DNA from: Orientallactaga sibirica
Lineage: Eukaryota > Chordata > Mammalia > Rodentia > Dipodidae
DNA length: 64,000 nt
Reading direction: 5' to 3'
Assembly: GCA_036365145.1 (NCBI GenBank)
Contig: JAEOAD010000243.1
Location: 1-64,000 of the forward strand
Shown here: one piece after another, positions 61,730 through 64,000 of the stretch
Numbering within the stretch: the stretch's first letter is position 1
Layout of the letters: each line of letters starts with the position of its first letter
Program-made: the position numbers and the translations under genes
Notes under the pieces: model-generated
Told to the model about the DNA's origin: nothing
Databases searched by the model: none
Seen by the model: the letters and a program-made list of their open reading frames with translations, nothing else

Positions 61730-64000
61730 TGTAATCTAACAAGATGTACAAGTTAGTAGATTCGCCTCATTTCTAAAGTAGTTTCTTGAGAAAACAAACA
61801 TCTTCATTGCTTAACATTGTACTGTGTGAAATAAGCTAATTGGTTCTAGGAATCACTTGCTTCCTACAAAGAAGGTTGAGTGCAGCAAGTTCAAACTTTC
61901 CTAGTTTGTGTAATCTAACAAGATGTACAAGTTAGTAGATTCGCCTCATTTCTAAAGTAGTTTCTTGAGAAAACAAACATCTTCATTGCCTAACATTGTA
62001 CTGTGTGAAATAAGCTAATTCAGTTCTAGGAATCACTTGCTTTCCTACAAAGAAGGTTGAGTGCAGCAAGTTCAAACTTTCCTAGTTTGTGTAATCTAAC
62101 AAGATGTACAAGTTAGTAGATTCGCCTCATTTCTAAAGTAGTTTTTGAGAAAACAAACATCTTCATTGTTTAACATTGTACTGTGTGAAATAAGCTAATT
62201 CGGTTCTAGGAATCACTTGCTTTCCTACAAAGAAGGTTGAGTGCAGCAAGTTCAAACTTTCCTAGTTTGTGTAATCTAACAAGATGTACAAGTTAGTAGA
62301 TCTGCCTCATTTCTAAAGTAGTTTGTTTGAGAAAACAAACATCTTCATTGCCTGAACATTGTACTGTGAAATAAGCTAATTGGTTCTAGGAATCACTTGC
62401 TTTCCTACAAAGAAGGTTGAGTGCAGCAAGTTCAAACTTTCCTAGTTTGTGTAATCTAACAAGATGTACAAGTTAGTAGATTCGCCTCATTTCTAAAGTA
62501 GTTTCTTGAGAAAACAAACATCTTCATTGCCTAACATTGTACTGTGTGAAATAAGCTAAATCTGTTCTAGGAATCACTTGCTTTCCTACAAAGAAGGTTG
62601 AGTGCAGCAAGTTCAAACTTTCCTAGTTTGTGTAATCTAACAAGATGTACAAGTTAGTAGATTCGCCTCATTTCTAAAGTAGTTTCTTGAGAAAACAAAC
62701 ATCTTCATTGGTTTAACATTGTACTGTGTGAAATAAGCTAATTCTGTTCTAGGAATCACTTGCTTTCCTACAAAGAAGGTTGAGTGCAGCAAGTTCAAAC
62801 TTTCCTAGTTTGTGTAATCTAACAAGATGTACAAGTTAGTAGATTCGCCTCATTTCTAAAGTAGTTTCTTGAGAAAACAAACATCTTCATTGCCTAACAT
62901 TGTACTGTGTGAAATAAGCTAATTCGGTTCTAGGAATCACTTGCTTTCCTACAAAGAAGGTTGAGTGCAGCAAGTTCAAACTTTCCTAGTTTGTGTAATC
63001 TAACAAGATGTACAAGTTAGTAGATTCGCCTCATTTCTAAAGTAGTTTTTTGAGAAAACAAACATCTTCATTGCAGAACATTGTACTGTGTGAAATAAGC
63101 TTATTCGGTTCTAGGAATCACTTGCTTTCCTACAAAGAAGGTTGAGTGCAGCAAGTTCAAACTTTCCTAGTTTGTGTAATCTAACAAGATGTACAAGTTA
63201 GTAGATTGCCTCATTTCTAAAGTAGTTTCTTGAGAAAACAAACATCTTCATTGCCGAACATTGTACTGTGTGAAATAAGCTAATTCGGTTCTAGGAATCA
63301 CTTGCTTTCCTACAAAGAAGGTTGAGTGCAGCAAGTTCAAACTTTCCTAGTTTGTGTAATCTAACAAGATGTACAAGTTAGTAGATTCGCCTCATTTCTA
63401 AAGTAGTTTCTTGAGAAAACAAACATCTTCATTGTTTAACATTGTACTGTGTGAAATAAGCTAATTCTGTTCTAGGAATCACTTGCTTTCCTACAAAGAA
63501 GGTTGAGTGCAGCAAGTTCAAACTTTCCTAGTTTGTGTAATCTAACAAGATGTACAAGTTAGTAGATTCGCCTCATTTCTAAAGTAGTTTCTTGAGAAAA
63601 CAAACATCTTCATTGTTTAACATTGTACTGTGTGAAATAAGCTAATTCGTTCTAGGAATCACTTGCTTTCCTACAAAGAAGGTTGAGTGCAGCAAGTTCA
63701 AACTTTCCTAGTTTGTGTAATCTAACAAGATGTACAAGTTAGTAGATTCGCCTCATTTCTAAAGTAGTTTCTTGAGAAAACAAACATCTTCATTGCGAAC
63801 ATTGTACTGTGTGAAATAAGCTAATTTGGTTCTAGGAATCACTTGCTTTCCTACAAAGAAGGTTGAGTGCAGCAAGTTCAAACTTTCCTAGTTTGTGTAA
63901 TCTAACAAGATGTACAAGTTAGTAGATTGCCTCATTTCTAAAGTAGTTTCTTGAGAAAACAAACATCTTCATTGCTGAACATTGTACTGTGTGAAATAAG

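Larger units (their letters stand above)
61562..61742 (+). repeat. Representative core monomer, 181 bp
   Basis: Chosen as a clean example, from one GATGTAC to the base before the next. It contains CpG at 61,582 and 61,661; the third possible CpG (GCCGAAC) is GCCTAAC here. TTCTAGGAA lies at 61,664-61,672. Counting a GCCGAAC version of the unit gives 65 G or C of 181. The phase is my choice, because a tandem repeat has no natural start. Confidence 0.9.
1..64000 (+). repeat. Tandem satellite array, about 181-bp monomer, about 350 copies, all head to tail
   Basis: The same unit recurs through the whole window with a period of 179-183 bp, most often 180-181. Landmarks in order within each unit are GATGTACAAGTTAGTAG, ATTCGCCTCATTTC, GTTTCTTGAGAAAAC, AACATTGTACTGTGTG, GGTTCTAGGAATC, CTACAAAGAAGGTTGAG, GCAGCAAGTTCAAAC and GTGTAATCTAACAA. 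Every copy I followed has the same orientation and I saw no inversion. One counted copy is about 36% GC with only two or three CpG sites. No gene interrupts it. Array size, AT-richness, uniform orientation and a lone SINE fit a centromeric or pericentromeric satellite of a vertebrate chromosome, but that role is inference. I do not recognise the family name. Confidence 0.98.
22022..64000 (+). repeat. Highly homogeneous satellite core
   Basis: About 230 consecutive core-type monomers. Long stretches such as GGAATCACTTGCTTTCC, AAGAAGGTTGAGTGCAGC and GTGTAATCTAACAAGATG are almost invariant. Differences cluster in four places: the CGCCTC site, the T-run before GAGAAAAC, the GCCTAAC/GCCGAAC/GCTGAAC/GTTTAAC site, and TAATTCGGTTC with its shorter forms TTGGTTC and TTGTTC. 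TTAATG junctions are last seen near 23,275. No transposon, gene or inversion is visible. Recent and continuing homogenisation is the simplest explanation. No fixed higher-order repeat could be defined by eye. Confidence 0.88.

Noticed and set aside
1..64000. CRISPR array
   Set aside because: The periodicity is that of a continuous 181-bp monomer with no alternation of short identical repeats and unique spacers.
1..64000. Human alpha satellite, because of the similar length (171 bp versus 181 bp)
   Set aside because: Sequence landmarks of alpha satellite, as I know them, are absent; only length and AT-richness are similar.

Overview
The window is one uninterrupted head-to-tail satellite DNA array. 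About 350 copies of an AT-rich monomer of roughly 181 bp (about 36% GC in a typical copy) run in the same orientation from base 1 to base 64,000. The only non-satellite sequence I can see is a degraded, 5'-truncated SINE fragment at about 9,564-9,727. I find no protein-coding gene, RNA gene, CRISPR array, promoter or terminator. The few open frames of 60-70 codons are chance readings of the satellite or the SINE. Neither array edge lies in the window.

The organism is most likely a mammal. The array resembles a (peri)centromeric or other heterochromatic block of a vertebrate chromosome. On its minus strand the SINE fragment has the layout of a tRNA-derived, B2-like rodent SINE: a body with GTAAGCCAGATGCA, then a GGAGGCCCT-like segment, a CT-rich tract and an (AAAT)n tail. 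From memory this is closest to elements of jerboas (Jaculus, Dipodoidea). The host is therefore an inference of moderate strength. I do not recognise the 181-bp satellite as a named family; it is not human alpha satellite or mouse major or minor satellite as I know them.

Layout: 1 to about 5,100 is a divergent zone. Neighbouring monomers differ at many sites, several sequence subtypes are mixed, and there is local higher-order structure: a duplicated trimer at 2,666-3,752 and a distinctive variant monomer recurring at 307, 2,125 and 5,744, intervals of 10 and 20 monomers. From about 5,100 to 9,563 a new 'core' subtype (CACTTGC, CCTAGTTTG, later TTTCTTGAG) takes over, with a subtype chimera at about 7,104-7,170. 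After the SINE, 9,728-20,687 is fairly homogeneous. Two clusters of shortened, rearranged monomers lie at 20,688-21,002 and 21,734-22,021. From about 22,022 to the end the array is highly homogeneous, and most variation sits in a few short windows. Those windows contain the only three CpG sites of the monomer plus a T-run of variable length. Two late variants (GTTTAAC and CCTAACGTTG) appear only in the right part.

Taken together the window looks like a traverse from an older, decayed flank on the left into a younger, actively homogenised satellite core on the right. The derived monomer also shifts its dyad symmetry: one perfect inverted repeat weakens while two others are completed. Satellite function (centromere, heterochromatin) is inferred, not shown by the sequence. 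All counts and first or last occurrences were read by eye.
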